Notes: generated by a model not told the origin, from the sequence alone. A stretch of 64,000 nucleotides of DNA from Zunongwangia sp. HGR-M22 (GCF_027594425.1 NZ_CP115159.1:1911001-1975000); one strand, 5' to 3'. Shown: positions 52,421 to 63,239, counted from the stretch's first letter. Program-made: numbers and translations.

Positions 52421-55342
52421 ATGGAAAAGAAACTTCAGCAATTAGCAACGCGACTGGATGGCCAGTTATTTTTTGATAAACTTTGGCGATCGATTTATGC
52501 AACCGATGCCTCAGTTTATAGAGAACTACCATTAGCGGTAAGTTATCCTAAAAGTGAGAACGACTTAAAAGAACTTATTTTTTTTGCTAAAGAAAATAAA
52601 ACCTCATTGATTCCGCGAACGGCGGGGACTTCTCTTGCTGGCCAATGTGTAGGTACTGGTATTGTTGTAGATGTATCTAAGAACTTCACCAAGATTTTAA
52701 GTCTCGATACAGAAAATAAAACGGTAACACTACAACCAGGTGTTATAAGAGACGATCTTAATAGAATGCTGAAGGAACACGGTCTTTTCTTTGGGCCTAA
52801 TACTTCAACTTCCAACCGTTGTATGGTGGGTGGAATGGTAGGAAATAATAGTAGCGGTACCACTTCCATTAAATACGGAACCACCCGAGAAAAAACGGTT
52901 GCCTTAAAAACAATTCTTAGCGATGGAAGCGAAGCTGAATTTAAAGCTATTTCTAAAAAAGAGTTTCAGGAAAAGCTGAAATTGGATAATTTAGAAGGTG
53001 ATATTTACAGAAATATAGCTGAAATACTTTCTTCGGAAGAAAATAAAGCAGAGATTATTAAAGAATTTCCGCCACGAGAATTACATCGTAGAAATACAGG
53101 ATATGCGATAGATGAATTAATTTATTCTGAAGTTTTTTCTGAAGATTCAGACGAGCTTCTTAATATTTGCCATTTGCTTGCCGGAAGCGAAGGGACATTA
53201 GCCTTTACTACCGAGCTTACTTTGCAGTTGGATGATCTTCAACCGCCTGAAGCAGCCATGATTGCTTCGCACTATCGTAGTATCGAAGATTGTTTGCAGG
53301 ATGTAGCTTCTACCATGAAGCATTCACTCTACACCTGCGAGATGATGGATAAAACTATATTAGATTGTACCAAGCAAAACATTAAATATCGTGAGAACAG
53401 GTTTTTTATTCAGGAAGATCCTGAAGCTATATTAATGCTTGAGGTTAGAGCAAATACTGCCGATGAACTTCAGGAAAAAACAAAAGCCTTATTACATACT
53501 CTAGAAGAGAATGGAATGAGTTACGCCAATCCTATTCTTTATGGCGAGCAAATTAATATGGCTTCAGAATTAAGAAAGGCTGGGCTTGGTTTATTAGCAA
53601 ATATCGTTGGCGATAAAAAAGCCGTAGCCTGTATTGAAGATACCGCGGTCGCTTTACCGGTATTGGCAGATTACATAAAAGAGTTTAGCCAGATTATGAA
53701 ATCGTACAAGCAAAATGCGGTTTACTATGCCCATGCCGGTGCGGGTGAGCTTCATTTGCGCCCTATTTTAGATTTGAAGAAGAAAGAAGATGTCGCCCTT
53801 TTTAGAAAGATTACCACAGATGTAGCGAAATTGGTTAAAAAATACAATGGTTCTATGAGCGGAGAACATGGCGATGGCCGCGTTCGTGCTGAGTTTGTGG
53901 AAATGATGGTTGGATCTAAAAATTACGCACTATTAAAACAGGTGAAAGCTACTTTTGATCCACAGAACATCTTTAATCCCGGCAAAATTATAGATGCTCC
54001 TGCTATGGATACCTCGTTGCGATATCAACCAGATCGAATTGAGCCGGAAATAAAAACCCTGATGAATTTTGATGAAAATCAGGGGATTTTACGTTTAGCG
54101 GAACAGTGTAATGGGAGTGGGGATTGTAGGAAATCTGCGGAAAGCGGCGGAACCATGTGCCCAAGTTATCGCGCTACTAAAGACGAAAAAGATACTACCA
54201 GGGCTAGAGCAAATACGTTGCGGGAGTTTTTAACAAATTCAGATAAAGAAAATAAATTTAGTCATAAAGAAATTAAAGATGCTTATGATCTTTGTTTAAG
54301 CTGTAAAGGCTGCAAAAGTGAATGCCCAAGCAGTGTTGATGTTGCCGCTTTAAAAGCAGAATTTCAGTATCAATATCAAAAAGAACACGGATTTTCCAAT
54401 CGAAGTAAAGCTTTTGCCAATAATGGAAAAATGAATAAAATGGTTTCCAAAGTTCCTGGAGTGGCTAATTTTATGTTTTCTAATAGTTTAACCTCTGGTA
54501 TTGCTAAAAGAATAATGGGCGTAGCTCCCCAAAGAAGTTTGCCAAAATTGGCCAAAATGACTTTAAAATCTTATTTCGAAAAGAATAAAGATCGATTAAC
54601 TCCGCGAAATCCTATAAAGTCTGTTTATTTTTTTAATGATGAGTTCACGAATTTTTTGGATGCTGAAATTGGTTTTGATGCTCTTGAACTTTTAAGCAAG
54701 CTGAATTATAAAGTTATTTTTACCGATCACGAAGAGAGTGGAAGAGCGCATATTTCTAAAGGATTTTTAGAAGAAGCGAAAGAAATGGCGAATAAAAACG
54801 TTTCTATTTTTAGCAATTTGGTTGCAGAAGATCAACCGCTTTTAGGTTTGGAGCCTTCAGCAATTCTAACATTTAGGGACGAATATTTGCGCTTAGCCGA
54901 TGATCGAGAAAAAGCAACCGAATTATCTAAAAATTGCTTTATTATTGAAGAATTTTTGAAGAAGGAAATGGCCCTCGGAAACATCAAAAAAGAGCAATTT
55001 ACTTCCGAAGAAAAAAATATAAAAGTACACGGTCACTGCCATCAAAAAGCCTTATCGAATACTGCAGTAACTTTTGAGATTTTAAATTTACCTGAAAATT
55101 ACAAAGTAACCATTATCCCTTCGGGTTGCTGCGGAATGGCAGGTAGTTTTGGTTACGAAAAAGAACATTACGAGGTAAGTATGGCGGTTGGTGAACAAAC
55201 GCTTTTTCCAGCGGTTCGAAAAGCTTCAGAAGAAACGATAATTTCAGCAAACGGAACCAGTTGTAGGCATCAGATTTTTGATGGAACAAAACGCGAAGCC
55301 CAACATCCGGTAAGTATTTTGCTGAGTGCCTTAAGAGTATAA
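52421..55342 (+). CDS. YdiJ-like FAD-linked / Fe-S D-2-hydroxyacid dehydrogenase
   Basis: 973 residues from the ATG at 52421 (MEKKLQQLATRLDG); the frame continues to a TTG at 52358 without family support. An FAD_binding_4 domain (about 30-260, with AGTSLAGQCVGTGIVVD and NNSSGTTSIKYG) and an FAD-oxidase C domain (to about 540, HAGAGELHLRP and GEHGDGR) come first. Two ferredoxin motifs (CNGSGDCR and CLSCKGCKSECP) and a CCG-type tail (HCHQKAL, GCCGMAGSFGYE) follow. Known relatives oxidise D-lactate or D-2-hydroxyglutarate and pass electrons to quinone or flavoprotein. The exact substrate is unassigned. Confidence 0.85.
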   Translation: MEKKLQQLATRLDGQLFFDKLWRSIYATDASVYRELPLAVSYPKSENDLKELIFFAKENKTSLIPRTAGTSLAGQCVGTGIVVDVSKNFTKILSLDTENKTVTLQPGVIRDDLNRMLKEHGLFFGPNTSTSNRCMVGGMVGNNSSGTTSIKYGTTREKTVALKTILSDGSEAEFKAISKKEFQEKLKLDNLEGDIYRNIAEILSSEENKAEIIKEFPPRELHRRNTGYAIDELIYSEVFSEDSDELLNICHLLAGSEGTLAFTTELTLQLDDLQPPEAAMIASHYRSIEDCLQDVASTMKHSLYTCEMMDKTILDCTKQNIKYRENRFFIQEDPEAILMLEVRANTADELQEKTKALLHTLEENGMSYANPILYGEQINMASELRKAGLGLLANIVGDKKAVACIEDTAVALPVLADYIKEFSQIMKSYKQNAVYYAHAGAGELHLRPILDLKKKEDVALFRKITTDVAKLVKKYNGSMSGEHGDGRVRAEFVEMMVGSKNYALLKQVKATFDPQNIFNPGKIIDAPAMDTSLRYQPDRIEPEIKTLMNFDENQGILRLAEQCNGSGDCRKSAESGGTMCPSYRATKDEKDTTRARANTLREFLTNSDKENKFSHKEIKDAYDLCLSCKGCKSECPSSVDVAALKAEFQYQYQKEHGFSNRSKAFANNGKMNKMVSKVPGVANFMFSNSLTSGIAKRIMGVAPQRSLPKLAKMTLKSYFEKNKDRLTPRNPIKSVYFFNDEFTNFLDAEIGFDALELLSKLNYKVIFTDHEESGRAHISKGFLEEAKEMANKNVSIFSNLVAEDQPLLGLEPSAILTFRDEYLRLADDREKATELSKNCFIIEEFLKKEMALGNIKKEQFTSEEKNIKVHGHCHQKALSNTAVTFEILNLPENYKVTIIPSGCCGMAGSFGYEKEHYEVSMAVGEQTLFPAVRKASEETIISANGTSCRHQIFDGTKREAQHPVSILLSALRV

Positions 55343-55365
55343 AATTGTCCAATTTTGAAAGTATC

Positions 55366-55410
55366 AAAAAAGTCTTTAGTTGATTTTAAAATCTAACTAA
55401 AGACTTTTTT
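55366..55410. terminator. Terminator between the dehydrogenase and TonB-receptor genes
   Basis: 16-base perfect arms (55366-55381 and 55395-55410) with T-runs on both strands. The 13-base loop is itself mostly palindromic (GATTTTAAAATC). Confidence 0.85.
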
Positions 55411-55430
55411 TTGATAATTTAAGTCTCAAA

Positions 55431-57824
55431 TCAACCTCCGGCGCGTCTTTCTGTATCTATATTTCCTGATTTTTGCGAACGCACTTGCAAATTATCATTT
55501 CCAAACTTGTAGCTTACACTCAGCCAAAATTGTCTGGAATCGTAAAAATTTCTAATTTCCTGAGTAACTCCGTTTATTTTAGCCGTTTTTCGCTCAATAG
55601 CGTTTCTAAATAAATCTTCTCCACGAAGGCTGATATTCAAATCTTTATCTAAGAGTAAAAACTGTAGCGAAAGTCCTAGAGAACTTTGCGCTTGGGTTTC
55701 AAAAATTCCATCGACACCTTCAAATTGATACCAATAGTTAAGGCCACCGATAATTGTTTTTTCAGAATTTAAATTAAAATCATTATTAGTGCTAATTCTG
55801 CTATTAAAACCACTGCGATATGCTTGTGGTTGCTCTAAATTGAAAGTTGATTTTGCATAATTTAGATCTAAATTATTTACGTTAGTCCACCAATGTCTTG
55901 GATTCCAGGTAAAACTTTCAGAGATTCCTAAAAGCATCCTGTCAATATAATTTTCGTAACTAAATCCTGTACTATTAATCGATGTATTGGCTATTGGAAC
56001 TTCACCAAATGCATTGTTTTCCCGAGTAAAATAAAGTCGGGTTACAAAATCATGATGCAAAACACTAAATTCTATATTATGAATAAATGAGGGATCTAAA
56101 TAGGCGTTTCCCGAGTAAAATATAGACGGGGTTCTATAATAAGTATTAGGATTGAGATCTCTAAAGTTTGGGCGCTCTATCCTACGACTGTAATTGAGTG
56201 AAAAGTTTGTTTTTGTATCAAGATTATAATTAATGTAAAAAGTAGGGAAGAGGTTAGTGTAATTATCCTCACGATTTATATCCAAATTTGGAGAAAGGGC
56301 GCTTATAGCGGTATTTTCTAATCGTAAACCAAACTGTGCAGACCATTGCTCACCAAAATTTCTATTTGCTGAAATATACGCCGCAGCAATTTTTTCATCG
56401 TAATCAAAAGGAACTGCAGGAATATTAGGAATCTCATCTGTAGGATTTAAAGTGTATCCTGTGTTAAAACTTTTAATATCGCTAGAAATATCGGAATAAG
56501 TATACTTTGCGCCAAAGTCTAAATCGATCCATTTTAATGGATTTTCAATATCTATTTTTGCCGAATAAATATCATATTTATTATTGGTTTTATTGAAAGA
56601 TCTAAAATAGCTAGTCTCTGTATTTTCATCTAAGCCAAGAGATTCTATACCCTTATAATACTTTTTATCTTCGTTGGTATTATACAAGTAATCTAGATTC
56701 AAAATCACGTTTTTACCTAAGGAATCTAAATTGAAATTGGTATTAAGGTTTAACTTGTGAACTCGTGGATGTTGGGGTTCAGATCCATTCATTCTTATAA
56801 AGCTATCTTCTAAATTATTTCGTGTGATTTTGGTTTTAGGCAAAGATTCAATATTTGCCGCCGTACCATTAAAATAATATTGTGCGCCTAAATGCCAATT
56901 TCGATTCATTTCATAGCCAATTTCTGCGGAAGCTACCGAGCCTTCCAGATCTATATCAACCGGGGTAGAAGTTACTGAGGTTTCTTCTGGATATGTAGAT
57001 GTTAAGTTTTCCTGAAGCACTAGTTGATGTTTTATAAAACCAAGTCGTCCTGAAAATGTAAATTTATCTTTGTTAATATTGAAGTTGGCCGAACTTCTAT
57101 AATTCGCTTTGGTTCGCTGTATGTATGTTCCTTTAAGTTGTGCATTCCAAGAATCGCTTTTGGGCTTTTTCAGGACGATATTTATGAGTCCGCTATTTCC
57201 TTCAGCCTCGTATCTGGCCGGTGGATTGCTAATAACTTCGATACTCTTAATAGTTTCAGAATCGATACTTTGCAGGAAATTTATAAGGTCTACACCAGAA
57301 AGTTGCAGCATTTGCTCGTTAATCATCACTCGCATATTACCTTTACCAATCATAGTTATAGCATCATTTTCTACACGAATACCTGGAACTATTTTTAAAA
57401 CCTCAACAACATCACCCTGTGACGATTTTGATGAATTTTCTACATTAAAAATAAGCCGATCAATTTTTCGCTCAATCAGTTTCTTCTTCGAGGTAATTAG
57501 CACCTCATCCAATTCTTGAGCATTATCGACGATTATAGTTCCTAAATCTATAGCGTCTTCTTTGACTTCAATCTTTTTAGTAAACAATTGTTGGCCTACA
57601 AATGAAATTTCTAAACTGTAATTGCCGGGAGTAGTGTTCAGCTGAAAACTACCATCATCCTCGGTAATAGTACCAATGAGTTTTCCAGACGTTACGTTTT
57701 TTAAAACAACTTCAGCAAAAGGAATTGCAGTGGAGTCATTTTCGATAATTTTACCTGAAATTTTAGTTTGAGAAATTGCAGAAAAACATAATAATCCAAC
57801 GATGATGGTGATGAATAATTTCAT
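55431..57824 (-). CDS. TonB-dependent-type outer-membrane receptor (FecA/OMP_b-brl_3 group)
   Basis: 797 residues. A signal peptide, a carboxypeptidase-regulatory-like domain (about 20-95, SGKIIENDSTAIPFAEVVLKN), a plug domain (about 120-220, with QSIDSETIKSIEVISNPPARYEAEG) and a 20-odd-strand barrel follow one another. NPPARYEAEGNSGLINIVLKK is characteristic of the outer membrane beta-barrel family distinct from SusC. The substrate is unknown, possibly a siderophore or peptide. It is followed, divergently, by a TonB-C-like secreted protein. Confidence 0.87.
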   Translation of the reverse strand: MKLFITIIVGLLCFSAISQTKISGKIIENDSTAIPFAEVVLKNVTSGKLIGTITEDDGSFQLNTTPGNYSLEISFVGQQLFTKKIEVKEDAIDLGTIIVDNAQELDEVLITSKKKLIERKIDRLIFNVENSSKSSQGDVVEVLKIVPGIRVENDAITMIGKGNMRVMINEQMLQLSGVDLINFLQSIDSETIKSIEVISNPPARYEAEGNSGLINIVLKKPKSDSWNAQLKGTYIQRTKANYRSSANFNINKDKFTFSGRLGFIKHQLVLQENLTSTYPEETSVTSTPVDIDLEGSVASAEIGYEMNRNWHLGAQYYFNGTAANIESLPKTKITRNNLEDSFIRMNGSEPQHPRVHKLNLNTNFNLDSLGKNVILNLDYLYNTNEDKKYYKGIESLGLDENTETSYFRSFNKTNNKYDIYSAKIDIENPLKWIDLDFGAKYTYSDISSDIKSFNTGYTLNPTDEIPNIPAVPFDYDEKIAAAYISANRNFGEQWSAQFGLRLENTAISALSPNLDINREDNYTNLFPTFYINYNLDTKTNFSLNYSRRIERPNFRDLNPNTYYRTPSIFYSGNAYLDPSFIHNIEFSVLHHDFVTRLYFTRENNAFGEVPIANTSINSTGFSYENYIDRMLLGISESFTWNPRHWWTNVNNLDLNYAKSTFNLEQPQAYRSGFNSRISTNNDFNLNSEKTIIGGLNYWYQFEGVDGIFETQAQSSLGLSLQFLLLDKDLNISLRGEDLFRNAIERKTAKINGVTQEIRNFYDSRQFWLSVSYKFGNDNLQVRSQKSGNIDTERRAGG

Positions 57825-57954
57825 TTAAGGAATTTGGGGATGTTTATTTTATTCCAGCAAAATACAAAATAATTACGCTTTGGGATAAAATTTACAGGGA
57901 TTAATATGTCTTCTCGTTCGAAATTTTTACATTCGATTTCTTAATTGTTTATGA

Positions 57955-58392
57955 ATGTTCAAGAATATACTTTCCACCGTAGTTTTTATTATGATAAGCT
58001 GTTTGGTGATGGCACAATCAGATCCTGCAATAGAGAATTTGCATCTTGAAGCTGTAGATAAAATTCCTATTGCTGAAGACTGTGATCCTAATGCCAGCAA
58101 TAAAGAGCTTGCTAATTGTTTTTATAAGAGTGTGCGTAATACGATAATGGCTAATGTGGATACAGCTATTATAAATAGCCAGAATTTAGAACCAGGATTG
58201 TATACCGCTATTGCGAAATTCAGAATAAATAAAAAAGGAAAAGTAGACCAGGTTAATGTTGATTTTGAAAATAAAAAGATCGCAAAAAATATAAAACTAG
58301 CGGTAAAAAAGATAAAACGATTAGAACCAGCAATGAAAGATGGAAGAGCGGTTAATATAATTTTTTCGGTTCCTGTGAAATTTAAAATTTAA
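57955..58392 (+). CDS. Secreted TonB-C-terminal-like protein
   Basis: 145 residues with a signal peptide (MFKNILSTVVFIMISCLVMAQ). The body has the fold pattern of a TonB C-terminal domain (FRINKKGKVDQVNVDFENKKIAKNIKLAVKKI and IIFSVPVKFKI) but no transmembrane anchor or Pro-rich linker, so it is not a complete TonB. Such stand-alone forms are common in Flavobacteriaceae. It lies across a 130-base gap from the divergent receptor. Confidence 0.65.
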   Translation: MFKNILSTVVFIMISCLVMAQSDPAIENLHLEAVDKIPIAEDCDPNASNKELANCFYKSVRNTIMANVDTAIINSQNLEPGLYTAIAKFRINKKGKVDQVNVDFENKKIAKNIKLAVKKIKRLEPAMKDGRAVNIIFSVPVKFKI

Positions 58393-58455
58393 AGCTTTCA
58401 CTGCGTATTGAAATTAGGAATTTTCAAAAGCACTCGAGGGATTTGCGATTAGTAA

Positions 58456-58481
58456 AAAAAGCGGGTATTTGCCCGCTTTTT
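58456..58481. terminator. Bidirectional terminator
   Basis: 10-bp GC-rich stem AAAAAGCGGG/CCCGCTTTTT with a 6-base loop. It lies between the convergent TonB-C-like gene and the GH92 operon and serves both. Confidence 0.9.
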
Positions 58482-58507
58482 AAATTCAGAACAATATAAA
58501 TTATACA

Positions 58508-60904
58508 TTAATTTATAAATAAGTCTTTATTTGGATGGTTGCTCATGTAAAATTTAAGTTCACCGCCATTCATTACATCTTCGTGAGAAATAAATGGTTT
58601 GGATAATTCTTTGCCATTCAGTTCTACTTTTTCCACATAAACATTTTTATCACTTTGGTTTTCAGCAATAACTCTGAAAATATTACCATTATCAAGATTT
58701 AATTTTGCATCTTTAATAGCAGGACTTCCTAAAGCATAATCCACAGATCCCGGAGCAACAGGGTAGAAGCCAAGGCTACTAAAAATATACCAGGCACTCA
58801 TTTGTCCGAAATCGTCATTACCGCTAAGACCGTCGGCTCCTGTTTGATATTTCATATCTAAAATCATTCGAATTTTATCCTGAGATTTCCACGGAGTATT
58901 AGTCCAGTTATAAAGATAAGCAACGTGATGTGAAGGCTCGTTGCCGTGTACGTAATTACCAATAATCCCTTCACGGGAAATATCTTCAGTATTTTCGAAA
59001 TATTTATCAGGAAGTTCCATAGTGAAAAGTGAATCCAAATGCTTCGAAAATGGCTCTTTTCCGCCCATCATCTCGATCATTTCAGTGGGAGCGTGAGGAA
59101 CGTATAAACTGTAGTTCCAGCTATTTCCTTCAATAAACCCTTGTCCGTGAGTATTTAATTCATCAAAATCCTTTTTAAAAGTACCATCAATTAATTTAGG
59201 ACGCATAAAGCCGGTTTTTGAATCATAAACATTTTTATAATTCTCAGCTCTTTTAATAAACTCTTCGTAGATCTCTGTTTTACCAAGTTTTTTAGCTGCC
59301 TGGGCAATTGCCCAATCATCGTAGGCGTATTCTAAAGTTTTAGATACTGACGCACCATTTTTATCTTCAGGTACATAACCCATGTCAATATAGTAGCCTA
59401 AACCATCGTAGTATCTTGTTTTGGCGGTGTTCACCATAGCTTGTAAAGCATGTTCCTGATCGAAATCTGCATTACCTTTTACAATGGCATCAGCTAAAAC
59501 AGATGCGCTATGATACCCGATCATACACCAGTTTTCGTTGGCATAATGCGACCAAACTGGTAGCATAGAATGTACGCTTTGGTCATAGTGGGCCATCATC
59601 GATTCGGCCATATCAGCATTTCGTTTTGGCTGTAATATATTGAATAGTGGATGTAATGCTCTATAAGTATCCCAAAGCGAAAAGCTGGTATAATTGGTAA
59701 ATCCTTCGGCTTGATGAACATTCATATCCAAGCCCATATACTTACCATCGGTATCCATATATTGTGTAGGTCCTAAAAAGGCATGATACATGGCAGTGTA
59801 AAAGTTAGTCAATTCATCTTTATCTTTAGATGATAACTGAACTTTATTAAGCTCACGATTCCATTTGGCTCTTGCTTCTTTTTTAACCTGATCGAAATCC
59901 CAATGCGGAGTTTCTTCTTTCATGTTATTTAAAGCACCTTCCGAACTTACCGGAGAAATAGCCATTTTGACTTTTAATTTTTCCTGAGGTTTTAGATCGA
60001 AATTAAAAAACATTCTAATTTTCTCTCCGGCGATCTCAGGAAAGTTTTTAGACTGATCGAATTTTCCCCAAAAACCATTGTAAGGTTGTTTATCATAACG
60101 AGTTCTACCATAATCCTTGATTGGTTCACTAAAAGACATGGCAAAGTAAACTCGGCGTGTTCTTGCCCAACCATTAGTTTGGCGATAACCAGTAACTAAC
60201 GTATCATTTTCTACACGTACAAATGTCCATACGTTTTTGTCATCATAGTTATAAATACCATGCATTAGATCGAAAATAATATGTGCATCTTTCCCTTCAG
60301 GAAAAGAATATTGATGCATTCCTACGCGCGATGTAGCTGTCATTTCAGCTTTAATATTATAATCGTCCAACATCACACTGTAATAACCAGCTTCTGCATT
60401 TTCCTTGTCGTGAGAAAATCTGGAACGATATCCACTTTCAGGATTCGTAGCAGTACCAGGATTTAATTGAAGATATCCTGTGGTAGGCATAATCAAAAAA
60501 TCTCCAAGATCTGAATGTCCTGTGCCACTAAAGTGCGTATGGCTAAAACCAACAATGGTTCTATCTTCATATTGATAGCCTGCGCAATATTTATAAACAT
60601 CTGGATTGTAATGACCATCTACAGCGTAAGGAATAGTATCTGTATCTGGACTTAATTGTACGCTCCCAAAAGGAACGGTTGCACCAGGGTAGGTGTGTCC
60701 CATTTTTGCAGTACCAATCATCGGATCTACATACTGCGCAAAATCTTTAGTATCGTTTATTTTTGATGCTGAAACCGAATTTTCTTCGGCTTCAGCATCT
60801 TTGCAGGAAGTATATAAACTTAAAGAGCTAAGTAAAATTCCGATGCCTAAAAGTCGGATTCCTTTTTTAAACTTGGATTTATTTTGAAATGAGCTTATAA
60901 TCAT
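58508..60904 (-). CDS. GH92 alpha-mannosidase, lipoprotein (alpha-1,2 type motif)
   Basis: 798 residues. The lipoprotein signal has its Cys in LYTSCK (about residue 34), so the enzyme is probably anchored to the outer membrane or periplasmic side. A GH92 N-terminal domain (FAQYVDPMIGTAKMGHTYPGA) precedes the catalytic (alpha/alpha)6 barrel. GFSHTHFSGTGHSDLGD and GNDDFGQMSAWY carry the calcium/catalytic acidic residues in the form common in alpha-1,2-mannosidases. It is third in a minus-strand operon, 9 bases after the second GH92 gene. Confidence 0.92.
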   Translation of the reverse strand: MIISSFQNKSKFKKGIRLLGIGILLSSLSLYTSCKDAEAEENSVSASKINDTKDFAQYVDPMIGTAKMGHTYPGATVPFGSVQLSPDTDTIPYAVDGHYNPDVYKYCAGYQYEDRTIVGFSHTHFSGTGHSDLGDFLIMPTTGYLQLNPGTATNPESGYRSRFSHDKENAEAGYYSVMLDDYNIKAEMTATSRVGMHQYSFPEGKDAHIIFDLMHGIYNYDDKNVWTFVRVENDTLVTGYRQTNGWARTRRVYFAMSFSEPIKDYGRTRYDKQPYNGFWGKFDQSKNFPEIAGEKIRMFFNFDLKPQEKLKVKMAISPVSSEGALNNMKEETPHWDFDQVKKEARAKWNRELNKVQLSSKDKDELTNFYTAMYHAFLGPTQYMDTDGKYMGLDMNVHQAEGFTNYTSFSLWDTYRALHPLFNILQPKRNADMAESMMAHYDQSVHSMLPVWSHYANENWCMIGYHSASVLADAIVKGNADFDQEHALQAMVNTAKTRYYDGLGYYIDMGYVPEDKNGASVSKTLEYAYDDWAIAQAAKKLGKTEIYEEFIKRAENYKNVYDSKTGFMRPKLIDGTFKKDFDELNTHGQGFIEGNSWNYSLYVPHAPTEMIEMMGGKEPFSKHLDSLFTMELPDKYFENTEDISREGIIGNYVHGNEPSHHVAYLYNWTNTPWKSQDKIRMILDMKYQTGADGLSGNDDFGQMSAWYIFSSLGFYPVAPGSVDYALGSPAIKDAKLNLDNGNIFRVIAENQSDKNVYVEKVELNGKELSKPFISHEDVMNGGELKFYMSNHPNKDLFIN

Positions 60905-60913
60905 AAATTAATG

Positions 60914-63208
60914 CTATTTGTTAGAAAATGAATAAGGCAAAGCATCTTTTGTAGTACCGCGATTTTTATTTGGGTAAGCGCTCATCTCGATATCAATCGT
61001 TACGCCATCTAATAAATCTGAATGTTTCAAATAGTTTTTGTTGTAAGACTTTCCATCAATTTTCATACTCTTAATATACTTATTATTGTCGCTATTTTTT
61101 GGAGCATTGATCTCGATCTTATTTCCATTTTCAAGGTTCACAGTCATTTTTTTAAATAACGGAGCTCCTATTACATATTGATCTACCGCTGGAGTTACGG
61201 GGTAAAAACCTAGAGCAGAGAATACATACCAGGCTGAAGTTTGTCCATTATCTTCATCACCACAATAACCATCTGGTGTAGCCATGTACATTCTATCCAT
61301 AGTTTCTCTAGCCCATTTTTGAGCTTTCCATGGCTCTCCAGCATAATTATAAAGATAAATCATATGCTGAATAGGTTGGTTACCGTGTGCATATTGTCCC
61401 ATATCTGCAATTTGCATCTCACGAATTTCGTGAATTACGCCACCGTACATACTTTCATCAAAAATTGGAGGCATAGAAAAAACAGAATCTAATTTCTTTA
61501 CAAAGTTTTCTTTACCTCCCATAAGACCAATTAAACCTTCAACATCATGAAAAACTGACCAGCTGTAGTGCCAGCTATTTCCTTCAGTAAAAGGATTTCC
61601 CCATCTAAAAGGATTAAAATCTTCCTGCCAGCTTCCATCTTCATTTTTACCTCTCATTAATCCATAGCTAGGGTCAAAGAGGTTTTTATAATTCATACTT
61701 CTTTCCTTGTATTTTTTAATCTCCTTTTTTGGCTTTCCAATCGCTTTTCCAAATTGGTAGATAGCAAAATCGTCATAGGCATATTCTAAAGTTCTTGCAG
61801 CGCTTTCGTGAACACCAACATCGTATGGTACATATCCAAGTTCGTTATAATAGGGAGCACCAGCACGTCCTACAGCCGTCATAGGCCCTTCATTATTGGC
61901 TCCGTTTACTAAAGCATCCCATAAAGTTTCGGTATCGTAACCTCGTAAACCTTTTATATAGGCGTCTGCAACAACAGAAGCGGAGTTATTACCAACCATA
62001 ATATTAGCATAACCGGGGCTAGACCATTCTGGCAACCATCCACCTTCTTTATAATCGTTAGCAAGACCCTGTTGCATTTTTTTATTTATAGAAGGATAGG
62101 CTAAATTTAGGAATGGGTAAAGGGCTCTAAACGTATCCCAAAAACCAGTACCCGCAAACATGTAACCAGGAAGAATTTCTCCATTATAAGGGCTCCAGTG
62201 AACAATTTCGTCGTTTTCATTAATTTCGTATAATTTATTCGGAAAAAATAAAGTTCTGTAAAGACAAGAATAAAATGTTCTCACTTGATCGATCGTTCCG
62301 CCGGAAACTTCTAATCTGCCTAATTTTTCGTTCCAAAGATCACGCGCATTTTGCTTTGTAGTTTCAAAATCATCACTCGCGATTTCACGATCCAAATTTA
62401 ATTGAGCTTGCTCGAAACTTATAAAAGAAGAAGCCACTTTTGCATTTACAACAGCTCCGTCTTTAGTATCAAAACCAACAATAGCACCAGCGTGATCTGT
62501 TTCCATTTCAGCCTGTCCTTTAGCTAATTTATTACCTTCCCAAGTATTCACATCAATAAATGGTTTATCAAACTGAATCACAAAATAATTCTTGAAATTG
62601 GTTAATTTACCGCGGGAATATTTTGTGGTGTATCCAATGATCTTATTTTCTTCTGGAATCACTTTTACATAAGAACCTTTATCAAAAGGATCGATAACTA
62701 CGTATGAGCTATCAGATTTAGGGAAGGTTATTTTGAACTGGGCGGCACGCTCGGTTGGTGTAAGTTCTACTGTCACATCGTGATCTGCCAGATATACCTT
62801 ATAATAATAAGGAGTAGATACTTCAGCTTTATGAGAAAACCAGCTTGCACGATCTTCTTGGTTAAATTTCAGTCCGCCGGTAACCGGCATTAACGAAAAT
62901 TGGCCATAATCGTTCATCCAAGGAGATGGCTGGTGCGTTTGTTTGAATCCGCGTATTTTATCTGCATCATAGGTATACGCCCATCCATTTCCCATTTTAC
63001 CTGTTTGGGGTGTCCACAAGTTCATTCCCCACGGGACAGCAACTGCGGGATACGTATTCCCATTAGATAATTCAGGTTTAGAGTCTGTTCCCATTAGTGG
63101 ATTTACAAAATCTACAGGATTCTCAACAGATTCTATAAGATGATTTTGGGCGTCCGCATAATTGAATACGGCAAAAAAGGCCAGTACCTTTAAGAACTTT
63201 TTTTTCAT
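60914..63208 (-). CDS. GH92 glycosidase, second subgroup
   Basis: 764 residues with a signal peptide (MKKKFLKVLAFFAVFNYADA). The GH92 fold is shown by FVNPLMGTDSKPELSNGNTYPAVAVPWGMN and a helical barrel with EGNSWHYSWSVFHD. The key segment reads GDEDNGQTSAWY where the first paralogue has GNDDFGQMSAWY, and the substrate loop reads GFKQTHQPSPWMNDYG. I infer a different linkage specificity from the alpha-1,2 enzyme. It lies 31 bases downstream of the GH43 gene, in the same operon. Confidence 0.92.
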   Translation of the reverse strand: MKKKFLKVLAFFAVFNYADAQNHLIESVENPVDFVNPLMGTDSKPELSNGNTYPAVAVPWGMNLWTPQTGKMGNGWAYTYDADKIRGFKQTHQPSPWMNDYGQFSLMPVTGGLKFNQEDRASWFSHKAEVSTPYYYKVYLADHDVTVELTPTERAAQFKITFPKSDSSYVVIDPFDKGSYVKVIPEENKIIGYTTKYSRGKLTNFKNYFVIQFDKPFIDVNTWEGNKLAKGQAEMETDHAGAIVGFDTKDGAVVNAKVASSFISFEQAQLNLDREIASDDFETTKQNARDLWNEKLGRLEVSGGTIDQVRTFYSCLYRTLFFPNKLYEINENDEIVHWSPYNGEILPGYMFAGTGFWDTFRALYPFLNLAYPSINKKMQQGLANDYKEGGWLPEWSSPGYANIMVGNNSASVVADAYIKGLRGYDTETLWDALVNGANNEGPMTAVGRAGAPYYNELGYVPYDVGVHESAARTLEYAYDDFAIYQFGKAIGKPKKEIKKYKERSMNYKNLFDPSYGLMRGKNEDGSWQEDFNPFRWGNPFTEGNSWHYSWSVFHDVEGLIGLMGGKENFVKKLDSVFSMPPIFDESMYGGVIHEIREMQIADMGQYAHGNQPIQHMIYLYNYAGEPWKAQKWARETMDRMYMATPDGYCGDEDNGQTSAWYVFSALGFYPVTPAVDQYVIGAPLFKKMTVNLENGNKIEINAPKNSDNNKYIKSMKIDGKSYNKNYLKHSDLLDGVTIDIEMSAYPNKNRGTTKDALPYSFSNK

Positions 63209-63239
63209 AGTTTATGTTGAATAATTTAGATTGCAATTT

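Noticed and set aside
57109-57519. Long plus-strand frame opposite the TonB-type receptor
   Set aside because: It lies fully antisense to a well-supported receptor gene, and its sequence is the mirror of the plug-domain codons.
55431-58392. SusC/SusD pair for the GH92 operon
   Set aside because: The receptor belongs to the FecA/outer-membrane beta-barrel group, is separated by a terminator, and has no SusD-like lipoprotein next to it.
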